64,000 nucleotides of DNA, from positions 1-64,000 of the forward strand of contig DAVR01000022.1 in assembly GCA_002507545.1 (NCBI GenBank), given 5' to 3'. The DNA is from Archaeoglobus sp. UBA230. Its GTDB lineage: Archaea; Halobacteriota; Archaeoglobi; Archaeoglobales; Archaeoglobaceae. This document shows positions 17,579 to 24,975 of the stretch, piece after piece. The position numbers were made by a program, and so were the translations under genes. How positions within the stretch are numbered: position 1 is the stretch's first letter; each line of letters opens with the position of its first letter. The notes under the pieces were generated by a model. It was given only the letters and a program-made list of their open reading frames with translations. It was not told the DNA's origin and did no database searches.

Positions 17579-18512
17579 AAATAACACTCTCTATAGCTCT
17601 CTTATCTCCTGCAACAATGGCAATACAACCCTTTTCGAGTTGGTGAGTTGGCGGTGGGTTAAGAGCAAGTTGTCCGAGTCTGCAGACTGAGATTATTTTT
17701 ACTCCCTCCTTCTCTAAGTCTGAGACTGTCATTTTTTCCGGGATGATGATTTCTGAAACGTAGAGATTCTCGAGGAGTTTCGTCATCCTGCCAACTTTAA
17801 CCTCTCCAAGAATCGTTCTCGCAATGCTGGAAGCGATGAGACTCTTCGGCAGAAAAACTTTCTCCGCTCCTGCATAATATAGATATCTTGAGTACCTGTG
17901 ATCCCCATAAATGACATATTTTCTGGATTCAAAATCCTTAATGGTGAGAAGAGTATCAATTATGTCCTCCAATTCACGCCAAGCAATTAAAATGGCTGTT
18001 GCTCTCTCAACACCGTTCTCCTTAAAAGATTCCAGACTTCCATCGGATTGCACCACTTTCAAACCCTTGTTAATTCCATGTCTCAGCCTCTCCACATTTT
18101 TCTCCAGAACCACGTATGGTATCCTGAACTCCTCAAGCATCTTGCAGAACTCCTCTGTGTAGAGGTTGTATCCACATACGATTATGTGGTTCTGCAAACC
18201 GCTGATTTTTGTTGGATAAACAAGTCTGAACCTCTGTTCCGCCCATGGGATTACAACATAAGGAACGAAGAATCCAAAGAAGTAAAGCACTCCACTTACC
18301 ATAACGAGAATCGAGAAAATCTTGCCTGGTTGAGTGGTGAAATGTATATCTCCATACCCCACCGTTGTGATGGTGGAAACAACCCAGTAAAACCCATCAA
18401 TAACAGTATAGCTTTTTCCCTCGAAGTTCTTCATCAGGGCGACGAAAAGGATCGAATAAAATAAAATTAAGTTTGTAAAAATTAAAATTGAAATTAGAAT
18501 TCTTGTTCTCAT
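17550..18512 (-). CDS. Two-helix potassium channel with cytoplasmic RCK domain
   Basis: The 320 residues begin with a membrane helix (7-27), a pore loop with the K+ selectivity filter TVGYGD at 50-55, and a second helix (about 66-88), giving the MthK-type 2TM pore. An RCK domain begins at about residue 108 (HIIVCGYNLYTEEFCKML), followed by a TrkA-C-like region (250-310). The tetramer would conduct K+ across the cell membrane under ligand control. Its ATG overlaps the mtd stop (ATGA) and it overlaps the next RCK gene, so it is part of the mtd operon. Confidence 0.92.
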   Translation of the reverse strand: MRTRILISILIFTNLILFYSILFVALMKNFEGKSYTVIDGFYWVVSTITTVGYGDIHFTTQPGKIFSILVMVSGVLYFFGFFVPYVVIPWAEQRFRLVYPTKISGLQNHIIVCGYNLYTEEFCKMLEEFRIPYVVLEKNVERLRHGINKGLKVVQSDGSLESFKENGVERATAILIAWRELEDIIDTLLTIKDFESRKYVIYGDHRYSRYLYYAGAEKVFLPKSLIASSIARTILGEVKVGRMTKLLENLYVSEIIIPEKMTVSDLEKEGVKIISVCRLGQLALNPPPTHQLEKGCIAIVAGDKRAIESVIYEGAHPRLR

Positions 18513-19330
18513 TCGGGTTTGGCCATCAATTGGGTCTTACCCAGTATCTTACCGTCTCTGGAATGCGGATTTCTGAAGACCGTATCATTGCTCTTCTCAA
18601 TTTCCCTTGCCTCATCAGCAAGGATTGCAGCGACCCTCATCATCTCATGGGCTGAAGCAACGAGCGGGATATACTTCTCTGGGTCTTTCTCGATGAAGCA
18701 GCCTTTCACATCTATGTCTGCAACCTTCTCGGCGATGTAGAATGCAGCCATGGCCTTTGCCTTTGCGTAAGGGTTGCTGAAGTTGCCGGCTGCAACAGCT
18801 CTTTCTGCTGTAATTACTACCTGCGGGAGTTCGGGCTGCTTGCCAGCCTTGATATCCTCGATGACCTTATCAATCGCCTCCTGCACGAGTCTGAAGGCTC
18901 CAGTTGCTGCGAGAACCTTGACAACATCTGCATTGAATATAGCCATTTCAGTTGGGTCAAGGAATTCTCTCCTTGCTCCAATCATGGAGTCTGCATTGAT
19001 GAATATGTAACCAAATCCCTTTTCCTTGAGCTCGTCTTTCGCCTTCTTTGCTGGGGCGTCACTAATCACTATCACAGGCTTACCCTCAAAAGCCTCTCTC
19101 GCCGCCTTTGGACCGGGCAGAGCAGCGTTTGGAGATATCACAATCACAACATCTGGGTCAAACTCCTTCAGCTTCTCCGCCACAACAGCCTCTTCAGGCT
19201 GCATTTTTGCTCCACTTGTTACAACCCTCACCTCGATATCTTCTCTATCAGCCCTCTCGTCGAGCAAATATTCCACAAGCAGAGCAGTGCCAATAGCACC
19301 CATCTTCAAAACTCCGACTTTCACAACCAT
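18509..19330 (-). CDS. mtd: F420-dependent methylene-tetrahydromethanopterin dehydrogenase
   Basis: Mtd interconverts methylene- and methenyl-tetrahydromethanopterin using coenzyme F420, a central C1 step in Archaeoglobus CO2 fixation and lactate oxidation. The 273 residues match the family throughout: N-terminal KVGVLKMGAIGTALLVEYLL, VTSGAKMQPEE, ISPNAALPGPKAAREAF, and the C-terminal AHEMMRVAAILADEAREIEK and SRDGKILGKTQLM. Length is exact for the family. It leads a four-gene minus-strand operon whose genes all overlap. Confidence 0.97.
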   Translation of the reverse strand: MVVKVGVLKMGAIGTALLVEYLLDERADREDIEVRVVTSGAKMQPEEAVVAEKLKEFDPDVVIVISPNAALPGPKAAREAFEGKPVIVISDAPAKKAKDELKEKGFGYIFINADSMIGARREFLDPTEMAIFNADVVKVLAATGAFRLVQEAIDKVIEDIKAGKQPELPQVVITAERAVAAGNFSNPYAKAKAMAAFYIAEKVADIDVKGCFIEKDPEKYIPLVASAHEMMRVAAILADEAREIEKSNDTVFRNPHSRDGKILGKTQLMAKPE

Positions 19331-19402
19331 TTTATCACCTGATGCCTGTATGCTTCGGTTTATTTAACATTTCCTTTTTAATCCCACCGCAGACGTTTAC
19401 TC

Positions 19403-20074
19403 ATGAAGGTATTCTTCGTCATAGACATCAAAAATGGTAGAGTGGTGGCGGGGAAGAGTGGAGAAAGAGACAAGTATCTACCAATTACCGACTTTAGCAC
19501 ACTTGTAAGCTCAGACGATCCATTAAAGGTTGTTTCTCAAATCAAACCAAGATTCCTCTATGCTGCAGACCTTGATCGAATCATGGGTATTGGAGATAAC
19601 ATGAAGGTATTATTAGCGTTATCATCCATGACCGATGAATTGATCGCAGACTGCGGGTTCAGAAGTGCTGAAGAAGTTGACAAACTTCCTTTCACACCTG
19701 TCGTGGGAACGGAGACCTTTGACATCACCCAAATTAGCAGAGGATGCTACGTTAGTCTCGATTTCAAAGAGGAGTTCCTCGACGCTTCAGGTAAGTTCGG
19801 CAGCTGGAGAGAGGCAGTAGAATACCTCAACTCCTTCGATTTATACGGTGTTATCGTTCTCCCCATACACTTTGTTGGGACAATGAAAACAGACTTTTCC
19901 CTGCTTCAGGCAGTGATGGAAGTTTCTGACAATCCAGTTCTCCTCGGCGGTGGAATTTCCAGTATGGATGATCTTTATAGGCTGAAAGAGATGGGTTGTG
20001 AAGGGGTCTTGGTTGCAACAGCGGTGCACAGGAAAAAAATTCCTTTGGAAGTTGTCAGACGAGGGAAAATTTAA
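19403..20074 (+). CDS. HisA-like (COG1411) TIM-barrel protein
   Basis: The 223 residues fold like HisA/HisF phosphosugar barrels: MKVFFVIDIKNGRVV with the N-terminal catalytic-type Asp, a LYAADLDRIMG strand-loop, and the C-terminal phosphate-binding loops LLGGGISSMDDL and GVLVATAVH. True HisA would carry further substrate residues and sit with his genes; none are nearby. COG1411 paralogues are common in methanogens and Archaeoglobus, and a role in C1-carrier biosynthesis is possible but unproven. It starts 72 bases from divergent mtd. Confidence 0.78.
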   Translation: MKVFFVIDIKNGRVVAGKSGERDKYLPITDFSTLVSSDDPLKVVSQIKPRFLYAADLDRIMGIGDNMKVLLALSSMTDELIADCGFRSAEEVDKLPFTPVVGTETFDITQISRGCYVSLDFKEEFLDASGKFGSWREAVEYLNSFDLYGVIVLPIHFVGTMKTDFSLLQAVMEVSDNPVLLGGGISSMDDLYRLKEMGCEGVLVATAVHRKKIPLEVVRRGKI

Positions 20075-20126
20075 TTTAAGTTGAAACCGAAAAAATAATC
20101 TATAATAGTTTATTGTAACTTTATGT

Positions 20127-20456
20127 ATGGCTAAAATTTTCAGAAAAGGAGAAAGGGTGGCTAAGGAAAAGGATGGTGTTAGCTATTCTCTGCTCATTCT
20201 AAGTGATAGACTCATTGCCATTCTTGCTGAAATTCCACCCGGCGTTGAAACACCAGACTATCGGCATGAAGGGGAGGAAATGAAGTATATCTTAGAGGGT
20301 GAAATTGAATGTATATCCGATGACTGCAAGCGAACGCTGCTAAAGCCTGGTGATGTAATCTGGCACAAACCAAAGGAGAAGCACAGGGTGAGAAATGTTG
20401 GAAAAAGGATGGCGAGATACATAGCTGTCGCCACACGCCCCTCCTTTGAAATCTAA
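20127..20456 (+). CDS. Single-domain cupin protein
   Basis: The 109 residues form one cupin barrel. Motif 1 is HEGEEMKYILEGEIE (near 48-62) and motif 2 is KPGDVIWHKPKEKHRVRN (near 75-92), with candidate metal ligands H48, E52 and the motif 2 histidine. Such small cupins bind metals or small ligands; no substrate can be named. A TATA-like ATCTATAATAG lies about 25 bases before the ATG, so it is probably transcribed alone and leaderless. Its stop overlaps the convergent VKOR gene by 4 bases. Confidence 0.8.
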   Translation: MAKIFRKGERVAKEKDGVSYSLLILSDRLIAILAEIPPGVETPDYRHEGEEMKYILEGEIECISDDCKRTLLKPGDVIWHKPKEKHRVRNVGKRMARYIAVATRPSFEI

Positions 20457-20815
20457 TAGTCAAATTCTCTCTCAGATATCAAAATAAGTAGAATCCCAAG
20501 AATATACGCCGCGAAACAGAAGGGGCAGTAATAGTTGTTCAGCAGAGCATAAGTCCCAAGGAAGGAAGCGCCAGCAACACCTGAAAATCTCCAGAGCTGC
20601 AGAACCACTACTGGAATCTTAAAAGTAAAGATGATAAATGACAATGCGAACCAGACCAGACCAAGAAGAGCAGGAATATATTGAGGGAGAGAGAAGATAG
20701 AAATTGATGCACAAACGCCAAGCGGACAAACGGGCTGAGTGCTTAAATAAAGAAGGTACCCTGAATCCAGCAACCCAGCAGCAATGAGTCCATAGGTTAA
20801 GCCTTTCATGCTCAT
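20453..20815 (-). CDS. VKOR-family membrane thiol oxidoreductase
   Basis: VKOR homologues reoxidise a thioredoxin-like partner and pass electrons to quinones, driving disulfide formation outside the cell membrane. The 120 residues form four membrane helices, with a loop Cys pair in PVCPLGVC (near 28-35) and the active-site pair CPFC near residue 98 (NNYYCPFCFAAYIL). Ser/Thr-rich loops match the family. The upstream thioredoxin-like gene overlaps it by 4 bases, forming a two-gene oxidative folding unit. Menaquinone is the likely acceptor in this organism (inference). Confidence 0.9.
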   Translation of the reverse strand: MSMKGLTYGLIAAGLLDSGYLLYLSTQPVCPLGVCASISIFSLPQYIPALLGLVWFALSFIIFTFKIPVVVLQLWRFSGVAGASFLGTYALLNNYYCPFCFAAYILGILLILISEREFDY

Positions 20816-21186
20816 TTTAACCCCTTTATAGTATTTATAACATCCATAACCTCTTTGTAGCCGACAAAAACGTAATTCTTCTCCTCTGCCGATATAACGA
20901 GAGTTGGAACGTATTTTATATTTAGAGACGAAGAAATTTTGGAGCAGTTTTCGTCCATTTCTGCCACATTACAGAATTTTATCCCATATTTTTCTGCAAG
21001 AACCTCGATATATGGTTTGACTTGCTGACAGTAATGGCAGTAATCGGAATAGAAATAGTAGATGTCCGCATCTCCGATAATATTAGCGATACTACCTTGC
21101 TCTTCCTGATAGTAAATATTACCCACTACTGCAACCGTAGCTCCAACCAGCACCGCCAATAAGTAAAACAAGGCTTTTTTCAGCAT
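20812..21186 (-). CDS. Membrane-anchored thioredoxin-like protein
   Basis: The 124 residues start with a membrane anchor (about 5-25), then a thioredoxin-fold domain with the redox motif CHYC near residue 50 (YSDYCHYCQQVKPYIEVL) and a cis-proline strand KYVPTLVIS near residue 93. The catalytic domain would face outside. It overlaps the VKOR gene by 4 bases (ATGA) and is the natural substrate for VKOR reoxidation, making it a DsbA-like oxidant of secreted proteins. The gene is divergent from ppsA. Confidence 0.88.
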   Translation of the reverse strand: MLKKALFYLLAVLVGATVAVVGNIYYQEEQGSIANIIGDADIYYFYSDYCHYCQQVKPYIEVLAEKYGIKFCNVAEMDENCSKISSSLNIKYVPTLVISAEEKNYVFVGYKEVMDVINTIKGLK

Positions 21187-21269
21187 TATCTCTCCCTCTG
21201 CAAGAGGAGAAATAAATCCTTTGCGGTAAATTTTTTAAAACCTCAGCCGACTCAGAACGAGGTGGTTGA

Positions 21270-23531
21270 ATGCCAGTACTCTGGTTGGCAGATATTGATA
21301 AAAATGATATCCCCATCGTTGGTGGTAAGGGCGCTAATCTTGGCGAGTTGTTAAGAGCTGAAATTCCAGTTCCTGACGGATTCGTTGTCGATGCGAGAAC
21401 CTTTAGAGACTTTATCCAAAAAACAGGCATAGCCAAGAAAATTTACTCGCTTCTTGAAAACCTCGACGTTGAGGATACTGAAAAGCTTGAGAGGGTATCA
21501 AAGGAGATTAGAAGCATTATTGAAGGCGCAAAAATCCCAGAAGATATCGAAAGAGAGATAAGGGAAGCATACAGAAAGCTTTGCGAAGATGAAGGAGAAC
21601 TCGTTTACGTTGCCGTAAGAAGCTCAGCTACAGCCGAAGACCTGCCTGATGCCAGCTTTGCTGGACAGCAAGAAACTTATCTAAACATTGCTGGTGAGGA
21701 TGAAGTCGTTAAGAAGGTAAAGGAGTGCTGGGGTAGCCTTTTCACACCGAGGGCGATATACTACCGAATCCAGAAGGGTTTTAGACACGAGGATGTTAGT
21801 ATAGCCGTTGTTGTTCAGAAAATGGTAAACAGTGAGAAAAGCGGTGTTATGTTCACTTCCCATCCAGTTACAGGGGAGAAGAAATGCATTATTGAAGCTA
21901 TTTTTGGACTTGGAGAGGCGATTGTTAGCGGTCTTGTAACTCCTGATACCTATGTTTATGACAGAATTGCAAGGAGACTTGAGGAAGTGAAGATTGGAGA
22001 GAAAAAGTTCATGCTGACAAAGCAGGATGGAAAAACTGTTAAGGTGGAGCTTGACCCACAGAAGGCCAATGAAAGGGTTCTCAGTGATGAGGAGATAGAA
22101 AGGCTTGTTACCCTTGGGGAACTTATTGAGGAGCATTACGGTAAACCACAGGATGTGGAATGGGCAACAGAGAAGGGTAAAATCTACATTGTTCAGTCGA
22201 GACCTGTAACGACGATAAAAGAGAGTAAAGATATCGTGGACACTTCTGAGGAAGTTGAAGGTAGAATTCTCCTAAAAGGGCTCGGTGCTTCGCCGGGCAT
22301 AGCCTCAGGCAAAGTTAAAGTCATTTTCAGCGAAAAGGAAATTTCGAAAGTTGAAGAGGGCGATATTCTGGTCACAACTATGACTACTCCCGACATGGTT
22401 CCAGCAATGAAGAGGGCTGCTGCAATCGTCACAGATGAGGGAGGGATGACTTGCCATGCTGCGATAGTTTCAAGGGAACTTGGAGTGCCAGCGATTGTTG
22501 GAACCAAAGAAGCTACAAAGGTTCTTAAGGATGGAATGATAGTCACGGTTGATGGAGAGAAAGGAATCATTTATGAGGGCAGAATAGAAAAGAAGGAGGA
22601 GCCGAGGCCCGTAGTTGCGTCAGCTCCGATAATAACAGCCACAGAGGTCAAGGTAAACATCTCGATTCCGGATGTTGCAGAGAGAGTTGCCAAAGAAACA
22701 AATGCTGATGGTGTGGGGCTGTTCAGAATTGAGCACATGGTTCTCGGACTTGAGAAACACCCGATGAAATATATAAAAGATGGGGAGATGGACAAGTATG
22801 TTGATCTACTCTACCAGGAAATGAGGAAGGTAGTTAAGGCATTCTATCCAAAACCTGTCTGGATTAGGACGCTTGATGCTCCTACGGATGAATTCAGAGC
22901 TATGGAGGGTGGAGAAGATGAGCCAATCGAGGCCAATCCGATGCTCGGTTTCAGAGGGATCAGGCGTGATCTGGTAGAGGAGGAACATCTAAGAGCGGAG
23001 ATGAGGGCGATAAAGAAGCTGGTTGATGAAGGCTACACCAATATCGGAATTATGCTACCCCTCATAACCTCTCCGTCGGAAGTTAGGAGGGCGAAAGAGA
23101 TTGCGATCAGTGAGGGGTTGCCTCTGGATAGGATAGAGTTCGGCATTATGGTTGAAACGCCTGCTGCTGCGATGATCATCGAAGACTTAATTAATGAAGG
23201 AATAGACTTCGTAAGCCTCGGAACGAACGACTTGACTCAGTACACCCTCGCAGTTGACAGAAACAATGAAAACGTCGCTTATCTCTATGACGAAACCCAT
23301 CCTGCCGTTATGAAACTTATCGAGAGAACTATAAGAATATGTAAGAAGCACGGGGTTAAGAGCTCAATCTGCGGGCAGGCAGGAAGCTACCCGCATGTTG
23401 TCGAGAAGCTTGTTGAATTCGGGATTGACAGCGTTTCAGCCAATCCAGATGCGGTGCAAAAAATCAGGGAAGTTGTTGCGAGAGTCGAGAGAAAGATAAT
23501 ACTCGACAAAATAAGAGGGTTTCAGCCGTAG
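21270..23531 (+). CDS. ppsA: Phosphoenolpyruvate synthase
   Basis: The enzyme converts pyruvate, ATP and water to PEP, AMP and phosphate, the entry to gluconeogenesis. The 753 residues show the N-terminal ATP-grasp domain (GGKGANLGEL; VAVRSSATAEDLPDASFAGQ near 115-135), the phosphohistidine domain with the catalytic His in GGMTCHAAIVSREL near residue 395, and the C-terminal TIM barrel (MLGFRGIRRDL; FGIMVETPAA; SLGTNDLTQYTLAVDR; CGQAGSYP). All three domains are intact. Its 3' end overlaps the convergent bactofilin-like gene by 10 bases. Confidence 0.96.
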   Translation: MPVLWLADIDKNDIPIVGGKGANLGELLRAEIPVPDGFVVDARTFRDFIQKTGIAKKIYSLLENLDVEDTEKLERVSKEIRSIIEGAKIPEDIEREIREAYRKLCEDEGELVYVAVRSSATAEDLPDASFAGQQETYLNIAGEDEVVKKVKECWGSLFTPRAIYYRIQKGFRHEDVSIAVVVQKMVNSEKSGVMFTSHPVTGEKKCIIEAIFGLGEAIVSGLVTPDTYVYDRIARRLEEVKIGEKKFMLTKQDGKTVKVELDPQKANERVLSDEEIERLVTLGELIEEHYGKPQDVEWATEKGKIYIVQSRPVTTIKESKDIVDTSEEVEGRILLKGLGASPGIASGKVKVIFSEKEISKVEEGDILVTTMTTPDMVPAMKRAAAIVTDEGGMTCHAAIVSRELGVPAIVGTKEATKVLKDGMIVTVDGEKGIIYEGRIEKKEEPRPVVASAPIITATEVKVNISIPDVAERVAKETNADGVGLFRIEHMVLGLEKHPMKYIKDGEMDKYVDLLYQEMRKVVKAFYPKPVWIRTLDAPTDEFRAMEGGEDEPIEANPMLGFRGIRRDLVEEEHLRAEMRAIKKLVDEGYTNIGIMLPLITSPSEVRRAKEIAISEGLPLDRIEFGIMVETPAAAMIIEDLINEGIDFVSLGTNDLTQYTLAVDRNNENVAYLYDETHPAVMKLIERTIRICKKHGVKSSICGQAGSYPHVVEKLVEFGIDSVSANPDAVQKIREVVARVERKIILDKIRGFQP

Positions 23532-23923
23532 GCAATAATTTTTCTTGCCTCCATTTTTCCTATTCTGGAGTTTCCCTCTATCAAAAGCCTGTTTCCTGCG
23601 AGAATCTCCCCTACAACGCAGTTTTTAGCCACCCTCACATCAGCATTTGCCACTATCCTGTTTCCCCTGCAGCCCGAGAGAAGAACCACATCATCAGCGT
23701 AAATCTCACTAAACGAAGTGTAGGCTCCAAGTGTAACTTCCTCAGCCTTTATTCTCCCACCAACAACGCATCCTTTTCCGAGATTTACTTCCCTTGCCTC
23801 AATGCTACCCAGAAAGCTGCAGTTGATACCAGCCACGACCAAACCATCAAACCTTAGATTTTTTGTCACCACGCTTCCCGATTTTACTGAAAGAATCATG
23901 TTTTTCCTATCAACCCTAATCAT
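23522..23923 (-). CDS. Bactofilin-like beta-helical protein
   Basis: The 133 residues consist almost entirely of short strands with a repeating pattern of alternating hydrophobic and Gly/Asn residues (SVVTKNLRFDGLVVAG, VGGRIKAEEVTLGAYT, VGEILAGNRLLIEG). This is the layout of right-handed beta-helix polymer-forming proteins (DUF583/bactofilin). There is no signal peptide or membrane helix. It is the last gene of an operon with the PUA and cis-prenyltransferase-like genes. A structural or scaffold role is suggested by fold only. Confidence 0.65.
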   Translation of the reverse strand: MIRVDRKNMILSVKSGSVVTKNLRFDGLVVAGINCSFLGSIEAREVNLGKGCVVGGRIKAEEVTLGAYTSFSEIYADDVVLLSGCRGNRIVANADVRVAKNCVVGEILAGNRLLIEGNSRIGKMEARKIIAYG

Positions 23924-24387
23924 TTCTTAACACCCTGCCTGACTTTTACAGCCACTCCTCTCTCCATCTCAAGCATCTCGAAAGCTGAGAGTATCGCTCT
24001 ACCCGTGGCGAGCAATTCATCCTTTGTATTGACAACTATAACCTCATCATTCGCTCTTATGTCTTCATCCACCTCCACAACATGCTTGGCGAAAACACTC
24101 TTTCCCGAAGCGATGAACTCCGAAACCTCATCCATCACAACCACCCTCATCTTTGGATAGGCTAAAAAAGCATGTAGTCTCTTTGCCCCTTCAATGCTCA
24201 ACGTAAACCATCCTGAATCAGCTTTCAGCGTCGCAATTCTCCTACCATCGTCTACAACCTGCCTAACTCGACCTGTTGTGGAAAGAATAAAGGTGCAGGT
24301 GTCGGGGAACAAAACCCTACCCGCGCCATTGCCGAACTGGTAGTCTGCTATAACCCTAACACTCCTCAGATTGATGTCATCTACCAT
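23920..24387 (-). CDS. PUA-domain RNA-binding protein
   Basis: The C-terminal 75 residues are a PUA domain (VVMDEVSEFIASGKSVFAKHVVEVDEDIRANDEVIVVN, then LLATGRAIL), as in archaeosine tRNA-guanine transglycosylase. The N-terminal half (GRVLFPDTCTFILSTTGRVRQV and SLEG-like LSIEGAKRLHAFL) resembles the domain preceding PUA in those enzymes. There is no catalytic transglycosylase barrel. The start overlaps the upstream gene by 11 bases and the end overlaps the bactofilin-like gene by 4. It may help an RNA-modifying enzyme encoded elsewhere. Confidence 0.75.
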   Translation of the reverse strand: MVDDINLRSVRVIADYQFGNGAGRVLFPDTCTFILSTTGRVRQVVDDGRRIATLKADSGWFTLSIEGAKRLHAFLAYPKMRVVVMDEVSEFIASGKSVFAKHVVEVDEDIRANDEVIVVNTKDELLATGRAILSAFEMLEMERGVAVKVRQGVKK

Positions 24388-24955
24388 ATCTCCTCTCCCT
24401 CCTCTGATACTCTCTCAGAATTCGCAAAAAGTCAACATACCTGAAATTATCCCAGTCCACATCTGCAAAATAGAGCTCGCTGTAAATCCCCTGCCATATC
24501 ATAAATTCAGGAACTTCATTTCCAGCTTTGATTATTATGTCCGGCGGTGTTTTCACAGCCAGAAACCTTTCGAATGTTTTCTCGTCAACATCTTCCGGCT
24601 TTAACTCTCCAGCTATCACCATCTCGGCAAGTTTTTTAATGGTATTCAGAATTTCCTCATGTCCTGTATAGCCAGCAATAATGTTAACTGTTGGTGGCTC
24701 ACCTTCACTTTCTTTCACAAGCTCGTTTTCAATTATTCTAACTCTAAAACCTTTAATGAAATCTCTGTTGATCTCATTATGGGAGCAAACAGTAATTTCC
24801 TCAACTCCAAACCTTCTACACCAATTGATAAATTTTAGAAACCCCTCACCGAGGTGGTTGCTGATAACGACGATATGCTTCGGAACTTTCTCTATCTCCC
24901 TTTCCAGTAATTTTTCGTAGATTTTCAGCAGCATTCCATCAAAGTTTAAATGCAT
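24377..24955 (-). CDS. Cis-prenyltransferase-like subunit lacking the catalytic motif
   Basis: The 192 residues align with undecaprenyl diphosphate synthase: PKHIVVIS near residue 25, then INWCRRFGVEEITVCSHNEIN, and a strong C-terminal match (FMIWQGIYSELYFADVDW, then FLRILREYQRRERRYG). The MDGNRRW segment with the catalytic Asp is absent, the sequence going straight from VVIS to NHLGEGFLKF. The basic substrate residues before FxxWQ are also changed (KAGNEVPEF). The C-terminal RYG is kept, as in NgBR/Nus1-type subunits whose RxG tail completes a partner's active site. It is probably a non-catalytic subunit of a heteromeric enzyme making polyprenyl lipid carriers. Confidence 0.8.
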   Translation of the reverse strand: MHLNFDGMLLKIYEKLLEREIEKVPKHIVVISNHLGEGFLKFINWCRRFGVEEITVCSHNEINRDFIKGFRVRIIENELVKESEGEPPTVNIIAGYTGHEEILNTIKKLAEMVIAGELKPEDVDEKTFERFLAVKTPPDIIIKAGNEVPEFMIWQGIYSELYFADVDWDNFRYVDFLRILREYQRRERRYGR

Positions 24956-24975
24956 GTATTACTTAACTTTTCCCA

